Assembly (NCBI GenBank): GCA_965249735.1
Contig: CBDFMS010000026.1
Location: 620,001 to 684,000 of the forward strand
Direction: 5' to 3'
Origin: JANQSS01 sp965249735
GTDB lineage: Bacteria > Bacteroidota > Bacteroidia > Chitinophagales > Saprospiraceae
DNA: 64,000 nt
Positions 52,693 through 60,958 of the stretch are shown here, in pieces. Every line of letters starts with the position of its first letter. Positions within the stretch are counted from its first letter, which is position 1. Made by a program: the position numbers and the translations under genes. The notes below the pieces were generated by a model. The model saw nothing but the letters and a program-made list of their open reading frames with translations. It had not been told where the DNA came from and searched no databases.

Positions 52693-52752
52693 GTATCGTT
52701 ACTTATTGAATTGATGAATGATTGAAATCAATTTGCCTTTGATTTCGGAGGG

Positions 52753-52783
52753 CAAATGTACCCTCTTTACCCTTAAAAACAAA
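52753..52783 (-). promoter_or_regulatory. Promoter of atpD-atpC
   Basis: On the minus strand TTTG at 52783-52780, a 19-base spacer, and TACATTTG at 52760-52753 fit the Bacteroidota promoter TTTG-N19-TAnnTTTG exactly. The predicted 5' leader before the atpD ATG is about 54 bases. This is the clearest promoter in the window. The rest of the 297-base gap up to 52989 shows no further gene or structure that I can support. Confidence 0.75.
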
Positions 52784-52989
52784 GCAATAGGGCGGATTTT
52801 GAAGAGGAATTTTATAATTAAAAAGTCTTGTTAACAGAGAAGAATAAATGCAGATTGCTGCCACTTTCAATAATTAATTCTGAAGAAGCGTTTCATGTTG
52901 ATAAATGCCTCGGTTGATGTCCTGAAAACCGACAGTGAATCTGATGGAATTTATGTACTTTTCTTTTTGTCACTAAAACAACTCGACAT

Positions 52990-53994
52990 TTGGCCATAGT
53001 TCAATTCACAGAACGCGGATTCTATATTCCCCAGGCAGACTGCTATGTTGATCCGGCCAAAAAAGTAGCTCGAGCCATCATAACCCACGGGCACTCTGAT
53101 CATGCACGACGCGGACACGGGCACTATACGGCCACACCGCTCACAGCCATCGTCATGAAATATCGCTATCAAATCAAGGAATGTGAAACATACGATTTCG
53201 GTGAGCAATTTGAGATCAACGGCGTTCTTTTTAGTTTTCATCCGGCAGGTCACGTCCCTGGATCAGCTCAGGTTCGTATTGAATATCAAGGCGAAATATG
53301 GGTAATTACAGGTGACTACAAGCGTGATCATGATAATGTATGTCAACCATTTGAAGTTGTACCATGTCACCACTTTGTATCTGAATGCACCTTTGGCATG
53401 CCCATTTATCGATGGAAACCGGAAGAAGAATTGACCCAGGAAATTCATGACTGGTGGATGGAAAATCAACGCCAGGGTAAAGCCAGTTTGCTTATGGGCT
53501 ATTCACTTGGAAAAGCTCAACGTCTCATGCAAATGATCGAACATCCAATTGGGCCAATCTACACACACCCTGTTGTGGACGACACCAATGATGTACTCAT
53601 CGAAGGTGGATTGCAACTGCACGATGCACAGGTCATTGATGGCCCCAAAGATTATCCTGACCTCAACCAATCGCTCATCATCGCTCCGCCTTCAGCTGTA
53701 CGAAGTACCTGGATTGAATCCATCGGAGCTTTCTCCTCCGCATCAGCCAGTGGATGGAATCAAATTCGCCGACGTCGTCGTGGTAATACCGACCGCAATT
53801 TTGTAATTTCTGATCATGCGGATTGGCCACAATTAATTCAAACAGTCCAGGAAACCGGAGCAGAACATATCTATGTCATGCATGGGTTTACAAAGGTTTT
53901 TGGAAGTCACCTTCGCGACATGGGATATGATGCTCATGTCGTACCAACATCATTCAGTCGAACGAATCGTGAAGAAAAATCTGATGTAGGATGA
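52990..53994 (+). CDS. Ligase-associated DNA exonuclease (metallo-beta-lactamase/beta-CASP fold)
   Basis: SNM1/Artemis-like nuclease of 334 aa (TTG start). The metal site is intact: HGHSDH at 33-38, the His in HPAGHVPGSAQ, Asp in ITGDYKRDHD, and the C-terminal ISDHADW. In bacteria this family sits with an ATP-dependent DNA ligase, a helicase and a phosphoesterase in a DNA-repair set. Here the ligase gene overlaps its stop (ATGA) but helicase and phosphoesterase are not adjacent. The exonuclease looks functional although its ligase partner does not. Confidence 0.9.
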   Translation: MAIVQFTERGFYIPQADCYVDPAKKVARAIITHGHSDHARRGHGHYTATPLTAIVMKYRYQIKECETYDFGEQFEINGVLFSFHPAGHVPGSAQVRIEYQGEIWVITGDYKRDHDNVCQPFEVVPCHHFVSECTFGMPIYRWKPEEELTQEIHDWWMENQRQGKASLLMGYSLGKAQRLMQMIEHPIGPIYTHPVVDDTNDVLIEGGLQLHDAQVIDGPKDYPDLNQSLIIAPPSAVRSTWIESIGAFSSASASGWNQIRRRRRGNTDRNFVISDHADWPQLIQTVQETGAEHIYVMHGFTKVFGSHLRDMGYDAHVVPTSFSRTNREEKSDVG

Positions 53995-55577
53995 AGTCCT
54001 TCGCTCACCTATATCATCAACTTTCTGAAACGACTGAGCTTTCAAGTCGAGATCACTTCATTTCTTCCTATTTAAATCAAGTAGAGAAGAATGATGCAAC
54101 ATGGGCCATATACCTCACTCGTGGGGGATCCCTTAAACGACTATTTTCAACGACTCGATTATCAGAATTAGCACATATGCAAATTCTATTTTCCGAAGCC
54201 ATTTTTGAGGCATGCCTTGAAGCCACAGCCGACCTCATCGAAACGATAAGCCTGGTATTACCAGTCAATGAAGATATTCAGGATAAGTCTCTCAGCGATT
54301 GGATAAATGACATCATTGCCAACCAAAAACACAATGAAATAGAAAAATCTGAATTCATAATAAACGCCTGGAACAATCTTCGACCCCAGGAGCGATATAT
54401 TTTTAATCGACTTGTCACCAACACACTTCGCTCTCCTATCTCACTCCCTGATTTAATCACTTGCACCGGTAATTATTTCAATATTTCTTTGGTTCAACAG
54501 GCGTTCAATTTTTTCAACACAGACGGTTTAACCCCGGCATCTATGGATCTCCTCAAAAAAATAAACGAAGTATCAGAGGAAGTTCCGTTTCCGGAACGTT
54601 TTATGGAGCCGGCTGAATTAAATGACCCAAGTGCATTGGGAGACGTCATGCATTATAATTGCTCTTGTGAATGGAATGGCATTCGCGTACAATGGGTCAT
54701 CCAAAAAGAAATATCACTGCTCTGGACAAGAAGAGGAGAAATTATTTCCGACAAATTCCCAGAATTTTATCAATATGAAGATTGTATTGATGCCGGGACA
54801 ATTATCGACGGCGTACTTATCGCATACAATGAAGGAGCACTTCTCCCCAAATCCCTGGTGCGAAAACGTATTCGACGTAAGCGTATCACAGCCAAAACCA
54901 TCAAGGAATTACCGGTCTATTTTTGCGCCATCGACCTCCTGCAATTGAAGGGCAGGGATATACAGGATTTATCTCTTTCGATGCGGCACCAGGAATTAGA
55001 TAAACTAATTAGAGCTCTACCCAAAAATAATTTAATCAAATTATCGGATAATATAATTCTTGAGCATTGGAATGATATTCAATTAAAATGGGATGAATTG
55101 AGGACGGTGAATAGTCGAGGTCTTATTCTCAAAAAAAAATCTGAACCGTATGGGGACATGTCTAAATCATGGTTTAAGATCAAGGCTCCTACCTCTATTA
55201 TAAAAGGGATTTTATTATATGTTCGGCGAGGCGATGGCGGATTGTCTAATCAATTTATCGAATACACTTTAGGTGCCCGGATGGGAAGCGCACTGGTCCC
55301 TTTCACGAAGGTCAAAGCTAGCTTTCAGGATGAAGAAAAACTGGCCATTAAATCTTTTGTAAAAGACAATACCATTGAACGATTTGGTCCGGTCTATAGT
55401 CTAACAGCGGAACTGGTTTTTGAGATAAGTTATGAAGCTGTCGAATCTTCAACGCGTCATAAAAGTGGAATTTTACTTAAACATCCTCAATTTATAAAAT
55501 GGGATAAAACCGCTGACATAGATAATGTCGTGACTTTGGACAAATTGAAATCGGAATTAATTGAAGCAGAAAATTAG
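53991..55577 (+). CDS. ATP-dependent DNA ligase homologue lacking the catalytic lysine
   Basis: 528 aa with the full LigB-type layout: N-terminal DNA-binding helices (residues 1-200), adenylation domain and OB domain. In motif I the expected K-x-D-G-x-R reads EWNGIR (227-232), so the Lys that forms the AMP adduct and the Asp are both replaced. In motif IV, E-G becomes R-G at 376 (SRGLILK). Motif III (AIDLL) and motif V (WFKIKAP) are kept, as is the OB region RFGPVYSL and RHKSGILLKHP. The frame is open throughout, so this looks like a maintained non-catalytic ligase, not a simple pseudogene. A nine-A run occurs at 55131-55139. Confidence 0.88.
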   Translation: MKSFAHLYHQLSETTELSSRDHFISSYLNQVEKNDATWAIYLTRGGSLKRLFSTTRLSELAHMQILFSEAIFEACLEATADLIETISLVLPVNEDIQDKSLSDWINDIIANQKHNEIEKSEFIINAWNNLRPQERYIFNRLVTNTLRSPISLPDLITCTGNYFNISLVQQAFNFFNTDGLTPASMDLLKKINEVSEEVPFPERFMEPAELNDPSALGDVMHYNCSCEWNGIRVQWVIQKEISLLWTRRGEIISDKFPEFYQYEDCIDAGTIIDGVLIAYNEGALLPKSLVRKRIRRKRITAKTIKELPVYFCAIDLLQLKGRDIQDLSLSMRHQELDKLIRALPKNNLIKLSDNIILEHWNDIQLKWDELRTVNSRGLILKKKSEPYGDMSKSWFKIKAPTSIIKGILLYVRRGDGGLSNQFIEYTLGARMGSALVPFTKVKASFQDEEKLAIKSFVKDNTIERFGPVYSLTAELVFEISYEAVESSTRHKSGILLKHPQFIKWDKTADIDNVVTLDKLKSELIEAEN

Positions 55578-55632
55578 TTGTCTCCTGGAAATATAAAATA
55601 ATTGCAACTGGATGGTTGTGCCATCGAAAAAT

Positions 55633-55680
55633 AATAAGGGCATTCACTTCTGAATAGAAGTGAATGCCCTTATTTTATTC
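55633..55680. terminator. Bidirectional rho-independent terminator
   Basis: A perfect 19-bp stem, left arm 55633-55651 and right arm 55656-55674, closes a 4-base loop (GAAT). The right side continues TTTT, and A residues precede the left arm, so it works on both strands. It sits between the convergent ligase gene and the choice-of-anchor gene, where both transcripts end. Confidence 0.9.
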
Positions 55681-55691
55681 AATATAAATTA

Positions 55692-57419
55692 TCAGCGTCT
55701 CGTTTGCCGAACGAATGATTTATGACCTTTTTCACGTACGACAGATTTGTTCACTCCATTAAAAATCTTTCGTTTCGTAGCCAATTTTCGGAGACCGCCA
55801 CATCCATCGATGACGGCTTCAAATTCAGCTCCCAGTTCAACAAAAAATCCGGGCAATAAGTCGATGTTGAATCCTGCATCATACAAGATGTTAGTTGCTC
55901 CTGCCTCGATATAGTCCGTCGATGTAATCAGGCTATCGACTTCATATTTAATGTCAAATTCATATCCGGGGATAACGGAAGCCAGATGTAACTCATCCAG
56001 ACAAGGTTCAAACACCGGTCGCAATAAATAGGATACGAGAAAGTTATAATCCTCGTTGTTCCCCCAGGGAAGGACGGGTGCTCCAGGAAAGGTAACCCAT
56101 GTCGTACCCGGTGTGAAGATATTGGGTGTCGTACCGATGGTAATGTTTGCATCCTCTTCATTGATTGCCAAACAATACGTACCGGCCGGCAAATCAAGTG
56201 GCGCAGGGAAATCCAGCGCAAGAAACGCTGCTGAATCGGCCGGAGAAATGGTATGGATAGGTGTCTGTGCAATTAATGTATCGGGCATTCCTGTTGAATC
56301 AGTTGAATACAATGAGAAACTGGTCGTATCGCCAGGCTCGGGATTCACCAGGTATCCAAGGGCGCTCAGCATGCGGTTTGGTTTTTTAAGTGTAAAATTT
56401 TGGCCTAAAATTCCAGGAGTTCCGGGACCAATGCCCAGCGAACCGGTGACGGTGTTATCATCCCGGGCCATAAATGTGTTATCCAAAAGCAAGGCGGCGT
56501 ATGCCGTGTCATTTGCAGTAATGGTGTCATTTTCGTCCATACATACCACATATTCAAAAATGAAGAAGTCCTCGGAGACAAAAAGGAAGGAATCAGGAAA
56601 TGTCAGGTTTGTATCAGCTCCCTGAGCCAAACTGGCAACGGTATCACTATACAAGGTTGTCAGATAAGTGGTGTCCTTATAGATATTACATTTCAAGAAT
56701 ACATTGGTCGCATTGATACCCTCGTTGCTGACATTTGCTCCTAACTCAGCCGGACATCCTCTCGTCGAATTGAGTGTGGCTACTGTAAATTCTGATCCTG
56801 AGACTGAATTGATCGCAGCATCATCCGGAATATTCGGACCATTGACTGCTATATCATCGATCAACAAAATAAATTGGTCGGTAGAATTATTGCGAAAGCC
56901 AATATAAATGTTTGAGTTTGCGAATGCATTCAAATTCACGGTATGGCTTGTCCATGGATTGGCTTCATTTGCCACTGAGAAGACCATTGTTCCTGCCAGT
57001 AAGGCGGCAGTTGTATTGGTGGTCGTGGAAACCCACACTTCATACCCATCAGGATATGCCGGATCTTGCGCTTCAGCATCCCATGATAAGCTTCCTCCGC
57101 CTGCCGGTATTGCTATTTGTGGTGTTACCATCCAATCGTCGGATTGACCTGCTGGTGTGTACCAGGAAGTACTGGCGCCAACAGTATCACCCGGAAAATC
57201 AAAATCGTCCATCGCTATCCAGGCATCTGTAAATTGAGAAACAGCTGCATTCGGTGTAAGCCCATCGACATCATAGGTCGTCATAGGTCCACCTGTCACC
57301 GTATTTATAACAGATACATTCCCTGCACCAATACCCTCGAAATCCTCAAAGTAGATGAGCTGCGCATGCGTCATTTGTGCGCCAAAGAGGAGCACAAAGA
57401 ATAGATATAAATTTTTCAT
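55692..57419 (-). CDS. Secreted choice-of-anchor/adhesin-like protein with 3-coathanger stack domain
   Basis: 575 aa with a signal peptide (MKNLYLFFVLLFGAQMTHAQ). Residues about 20-190 form a jelly-roll like the choice-of-anchor J/cleaved-adhesin domain (YFEDFEGIG, SLSWDAEAQDP, IYIGFRNNS). Middle beta-sandwich segments follow. Near the C-terminus TSTDYIEAGATNILYDAGF and LLPGFFVELGAEFEAVIDGC form the short repeat known as the 3-coathanger stack domain, found near the ends of T9SS-related proteins. The classical type A tail is absent; the last 30 residues are basic. Ligand unknown. Confidence 0.82.
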   Translation of the reverse strand: MKNLYLFFVLLFGAQMTHAQLIYFEDFEGIGAGNVSVINTVTGGPMTTYDVDGLTPNAAVSQFTDAWIAMDDFDFPGDTVGASTSWYTPAGQSDDWMVTPQIAIPAGGGSLSWDAEAQDPAYPDGYEVWVSTTTNTTAALLAGTMVFSVANEANPWTSHTVNLNAFANSNIYIGFRNNSTDQFILLIDDIAVNGPNIPDDAAINSVSGSEFTVATLNSTRGCPAELGANVSNEGINATNVFLKCNIYKDTTYLTTLYSDTVASLAQGADTNLTFPDSFLFVSEDFFIFEYVVCMDENDTITANDTAYAALLLDNTFMARDDNTVTGSLGIGPGTPGILGQNFTLKKPNRMLSALGYLVNPEPGDTTSFSLYSTDSTGMPDTLIAQTPIHTISPADSAAFLALDFPAPLDLPAGTYCLAINEEDANITIGTTPNIFTPGTTWVTFPGAPVLPWGNNEDYNFLVSYLLRPVFEPCLDELHLASVIPGYEFDIKYEVDSLITSTDYIEAGATNILYDAGFNIDLLPGFFVELGAEFEAVIDGCGGLRKLATKRKIFNGVNKSVVREKGHKSFVRQTRR

Positions 57420-57547
57420 AAGCTTGTTTGTTAGTGGTTAGAACCTTAAAAGTAGGGAATACAATTGACTGGAACAATAATATTCCCGCGTTTTCCGCAT
57501 ATTGTTTGGAGGAAATTATGTTTTGAGAATAATGCTTAATTTCTTTG

Positions 57548-57562
57548 ATATTCGCCGAATAT
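57548..57562. promoter_or_regulatory. Perfect 15-base palindrome, possible operator
   Basis: ATATTCG C CGAATAT: two 7-base arms around a single C, in the divergent gap between a secreted-protein gene and scpA. The size suits a dimeric regulator. No second copy was noticed nearby. Confidence 0.4.
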
Positions 57563-57732
57563 AATTTGGGGGAGAGAGGGTCGACTCGGATCGCTATCCA
57601 AAATGATTTAGGTTGATGGAATTTTCCCGGACTCCCAAAGATGTGTCTATATATCGGGATAGTTGACGTCTTCCATTTGTCTAATCACCGAAATAAAAAG
57701 CCACACTCCGTCGAATGTAATTGCTCCTTCTC

Positions 57733-57763
57733 TTTGGTGACTGGGTGTTTCTTACTAATATTG
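57733..57763 (+). promoter_or_regulatory. Candidate scpA promoter
   Basis: TTTG at 57733-57736, a 19-base spacer and TAATATTG at 57756-57763, one base off TAnnTTTG. The transcript would begin only a few bases before the scpA ATG, giving an almost leaderless mRNA. Confidence 0.4.
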
Positions 57764-57773
57764 CGGCACTAAA

Positions 57774-58562
57774 ATGCAATCCAACACCTATACCATTCAC
57801 CTCGAGCATTTTGAAGGTCCTTTTGATCTGTTGTTGTTTTTCATCAAACGGGATGAGGTAGACATTTATGATATTCCTATAGCCACGATTACAGATGACT
57901 TTCTCGGATTTATTCGGCAAATGGAGCAGATGAATATCGAATTAGCCTCTGAGTTTATTGTTGTGGCTGCCACGTTGATGCGGATCAAAGCGAAGATGTT
58001 GCTCCCAAGAAGGGCTGTTAATGAAGAAGGAGACGAAATCGACCCAAGAGATGAATTGGTTGCACGACTTATTGAGTACAAACGATTCAAAGAGGTCATC
58101 GTGGATCTTCGCGATCTGGAAGTGCGCCGAGGCAACATTTTTGCGAGAGGAAATGCCATTGACGAATTACAATTGCAAGCCAACAAGGCCCTTGTCGACA
58201 TTGAATTGGAATCACTGACATTATTCAATCTTTTTAAGGCCTTTCAAAAAGTACTGGAGCGTCAAAACGCAAAGAAAAAAACAGTACATACCATTGTTCG
58301 CTACGACTATACTATCAGAGCACAGCAGCACATGATCTTCGATCGTATGCTTCAATATGACAGACCATCATTCGAACAACTTTTCGAAGATATGGAGAAT
58401 CGCATACATGCCATTGTCAATTTTTTAGCTCTGATGGAATTGGCCAATCAACAAATTCTACACATTGTTCAAGGTAGTGAGATGAACCAATTTTGGATTG
58501 AAAAAGGAAGTGATTTTGGAATAAAAGATGATCTCTTAACCTCAAAACAAGAGGAAGAATAA
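57774..58562 (+). CDS. scpA: Segregation and condensation protein A
   Basis: Kleisin subunit that joins SMC and ScpB in chromosome condensation. The 262-residue protein opens with HLEHFEGPFDLLLFFIKRDE and DIYDIPIATITDDFL, the family signature, and has the heptad-rich middle (EFIVVAATLMRIKAKMLLP). The C-terminal winged-helix region follows. scpB is not adjacent. Length is normal. Confidence 0.95.
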   Translation: MQSNTYTIHLEHFEGPFDLLLFFIKRDEVDIYDIPIATITDDFLGFIRQMEQMNIELASEFIVVAATLMRIKAKMLLPRRAVNEEGDEIDPRDELVARLIEYKRFKEVIVDLRDLEVRRGNIFARGNAIDELQLQANKALVDIELESLTLFNLFKAFQKVLERQNAKKKTVHTIVRYDYTIRAQQHMIFDRMLQYDRPSFEQLFEDMENRIHAIVNFLALMELANQQILHIVQGSEMNQFWIEKGSDFGIKDDLLTSKQEEE

Positions 58563-58655
58563 ATCATTGATCGACGCGCATTCTCCCTGATCTAAATATG
58601 GAATTTTCCATGGTATCCAGTGGCGAAGGTTGTATATTAGCGCACCGTCAAAAAA

Positions 58656-59468
58656 ATGATAAAACTGAATAAAATACAAGCCATAGAGAAGGAGGAATTT
58701 GCACCGGTAATACAGCTTATTTCAAATTCTTTTGGTATCCCTCAACTGGATCAACATAGAAGAATTTGGGCACTACTTCCTCACGATTACCATCAGACCA
58801 CGAAGTCATATCCGGTTCTCTATCTACAAGATGCTCAAAACCTTTTCAATGAGCAGGCACCTTTTGGAAATTGGGCGATCGACAAGCATATGGCCAACCT
58901 CGCTTCCAAAGGTATGGGTGATCTAATTATTATCGCCATTGACCATGGTGGTCGTGAACGCATTAAAGAATACAGCCCTTATTTCCATCGAAAATTTGGA
59001 AAAGGCAACGGACATAAATATGCGGAATTTATGGTTCAAACATTAATTCCTTATGTCAATGCGCATTTTCGGACACTAACTGATCGTGATCATACCGGGA
59101 TTGGCGGAAGTTCTATGGGCGGATTAATCAGTGCATATATAGGCTTGGTGCATGCCAAATTTTTTAGTAAATTAATGATTTTTAGCCCGTCCTTTTGGTA
59201 TTCTGATAAGATCTATTTTGACGCCTTTAATTATGATTATACGTTGCCATCAAAAATATTTATTTATGGTGGTGACAAGGAGTCAGAACAAATGTCTAAA
59301 CATATTCACCGATTTGCCGATGCCGTAAAGGATAAACGCTATCACGGTGTATCAAACGATTGGAAAATTGAAATCAATCCGAAAGGGCATCATACAGAAC
59401 GAGACTGGGGAATCGCATTTCCCAACGCCATCAAATGGCTATTTTTCACAAATGAACTTACCAACTAG
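58656..59468 (+). CDS. Esterase of the Fes/EsteraseD-like (PF00756) family
   Basis: Alpha/beta hydrolase of 270 aa without signal peptide. The nucleophile elbow is GIGGSSMGG with Ser153; the His is in NPKGHHTERDW, and an acidic residue probably lies in YGGDKESEQ. LPHDYHQTTKSYPVLYLQDA and PYFHRKFGKGNGH fit the family that cleaves formyl-glutathione or siderophore esters. The stop codon is immediately followed by the aminopeptidase start (TAGATG), so it heads a three-gene operon with an M17 aminopeptidase and an ATP-grasp enzyme. The substrate is unknown. Confidence 0.82.
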   Translation: MIKLNKIQAIEKEEFAPVIQLISNSFGIPQLDQHRRIWALLPHDYHQTTKSYPVLYLQDAQNLFNEQAPFGNWAIDKHMANLASKGMGDLIIIAIDHGGRERIKEYSPYFHRKFGKGNGHKYAEFMVQTLIPYVNAHFRTLTDRDHTGIGGSSMGGLISAYIGLVHAKFFSKLMIFSPSFWYSDKIYFDAFNYDYTLPSKIFIYGGDKESEQMSKHIHRFADAVKDKRYHGVSNDWKIEINPKGHHTERDWGIAFPNAIKWLFFTNELTN

Positions 59469-60953
59469 ATGATAAAGCTACATGTTATCCCTGATTCTTC
59501 TGCAATGCCTTCTACTTCGACAGTAATCGTTCCGGTAATGTCGGATATGGACGAAAATTTGGGACTTATTAAAAGTGAATATGGACTCGATGGAATCCAA
59601 CAGGTCAGTGGTAAGTTGAAAAACGGAAATGGAAAATTCACCAGTATTTTCCAGGGCGATGAAGCACCCAGAACAATTATTTTATGGAATTGTGAATCGG
59701 ATTCTCAGGCAAAGGTCAATTCATGTTCAATCAGTTTGACAAAAGCCAATGCGGAATATATGGCAGGTCATGTCGTGATTGACTGCCGACATACGGAAAA
59801 AATAAAAACGGAAATCAACCTCTTGCCTTCATTATTACGCGCGATTTTTTTATCGAACCACTCTGTAGGAAAATATAAAACAGAAAATAATAAAGATAGA
59901 AAGGCTATCGAAGATATTTTTATTATTTCCTCTACCGATCGTAAAGAGGAATTTAAAATGCAGTTTGATCGCGCGCATGCGGCCGCTGAAACAATAAAAT
60001 CATGTATGGCCCTGGTCAATGAACCTGCCAATCACAAACGCCCACAAAAAATGGCTGACTGGATGCTCCAATCCGGTCAACAACACGGATTTGATGTGGA
60101 AGTGCTCAATAAGGCAATGCTCGAAGAAAAGGGTTTTCATGCTTTATTGGCAGTGAATCGAGGAAGTGAAGATCCTGCTTGTTGTATAATAGCAAAATAT
60201 CTGAAAGGTGACGATTCAATACCTACCATCTGCCTTGTTGGAAAAGGGGTAACATTTGATACCGGAGGAATGTCGGTTAAGCCTTCACAGAACATGCATT
60301 ACATGAAGAGTGACATGGGTGGTGCTGCGGCCGTGATGGGAACCATGGAACTTGTCGCCAAGCTCCATCTGCCTGTGAATGTCATAGGGGTCATTCCATG
60401 TACAGATAATAGCGTCGATAGCCTGGCTACCAAGCCCGGAGACGTTATCAAAAGTTATAAAGGAAGTACGATCGAAATTATCGACACGGATGCAGAAGGC
60501 AGGCTAATCCTGGCAGACGGCCTGAGCTATGCCGTGCAGCAATTCAATCCTGATTTTCTGGTCGATTTAGCCACGCTAACCGGGAGTGTGGTTCGCACCC
60601 TTGGATCTCATGCTGCCGGACTGATGACAAATAGTGAAGCCATGGCAGATTCTCTGTTGGAAGCCGGAAGTGCCAGCGGCGACCGCGTATGGCGATTACC
60701 TTTGTGGGACGATTACGACCAATACATGGCATCTGACATTGCGGATATTCGCAATCTCAGTACGAAGCCCGTTGCAGGGGCCATTACCGCCGGTAAATTT
60801 TTGGAACATTTTACAGATGATCATAAAAACTGGGCACACCTCGATATAGCGGGTACGGCTTTTGGTACATCACCATTTTCTAAAGGGTACAGTGCCAGTG
60901 GATTTGGAATATTATTACTATTGAATTGGATAGAATTAATCAGTAAAAAATAA
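59469..60953 (+). CDS. Leucyl aminopeptidase family (M17)
   Basis: Dizinc cytoplasmic aminopeptidase, 494 aa. The catalytic domain carries KGVTFDTGGMSVKPS, YMKSDMGGAAAVMG and DTDAEGRLILADGLSY, in which the usual N of NTDAEGR is Asp. All metal ligands of the family are present. The N-terminal macro-like domain is shortened and divergent. It lies between an esterase (0-base gap) and an ATP-grasp gene (5-base gap), which suggests peptide processing linked to a ligase reaction. Confidence 0.93.
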   Translation: MIKLHVIPDSSAMPSTSTVIVPVMSDMDENLGLIKSEYGLDGIQQVSGKLKNGNGKFTSIFQGDEAPRTIILWNCESDSQAKVNSCSISLTKANAEYMAGHVVIDCRHTEKIKTEINLLPSLLRAIFLSNHSVGKYKTENNKDRKAIEDIFIISSTDRKEEFKMQFDRAHAAAETIKSCMALVNEPANHKRPQKMADWMLQSGQQHGFDVEVLNKAMLEEKGFHALLAVNRGSEDPACCIIAKYLKGDDSIPTICLVGKGVTFDTGGMSVKPSQNMHYMKSDMGGAAAVMGTMELVAKLHLPVNVIGVIPCTDNSVDSLATKPGDVIKSYKGSTIEIIDTDAEGRLILADGLSYAVQQFNPDFLVDLATLTGSVVRTLGSHAAGLMTNSEAMADSLLEAGSASGDRVWRLPLWDDYDQYMASDIADIRNLSTKPVAGAITAGKFLEHFTDDHKNWAHLDIAGTAFGTSPFSKGYSASGFGILLLLNWIELISKK

Positions 60954-60958
60954 TCGTC

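Larger units (their letters stand above)
57420..57773. other. 354-base intergenic gap with palindrome and candidate promoter
   Basis: Between the divergent choice-of-anchor and scpA genes. I see no gene. A 15-base palindrome ATATTCG-C-CGAATAT lies at 57548-57562, shaped like an operator. A candidate promoter for scpA is annotated separately. The rest is AT-rich with no other structure I can support. Confidence 0.6.

Noticed and set aside
55131..55139. Nine-A run inside the ligase gene as a frameshift
   Set aside because: Translation reads correctly on both sides with family motifs, so no frameshift is evident.
56056..56625. 189-codon plus-strand frame inside the choice-of-anchor gene
   Set aside because: Antisense to a gene with a signal peptide and recognised domains; composition typical of a shadow.
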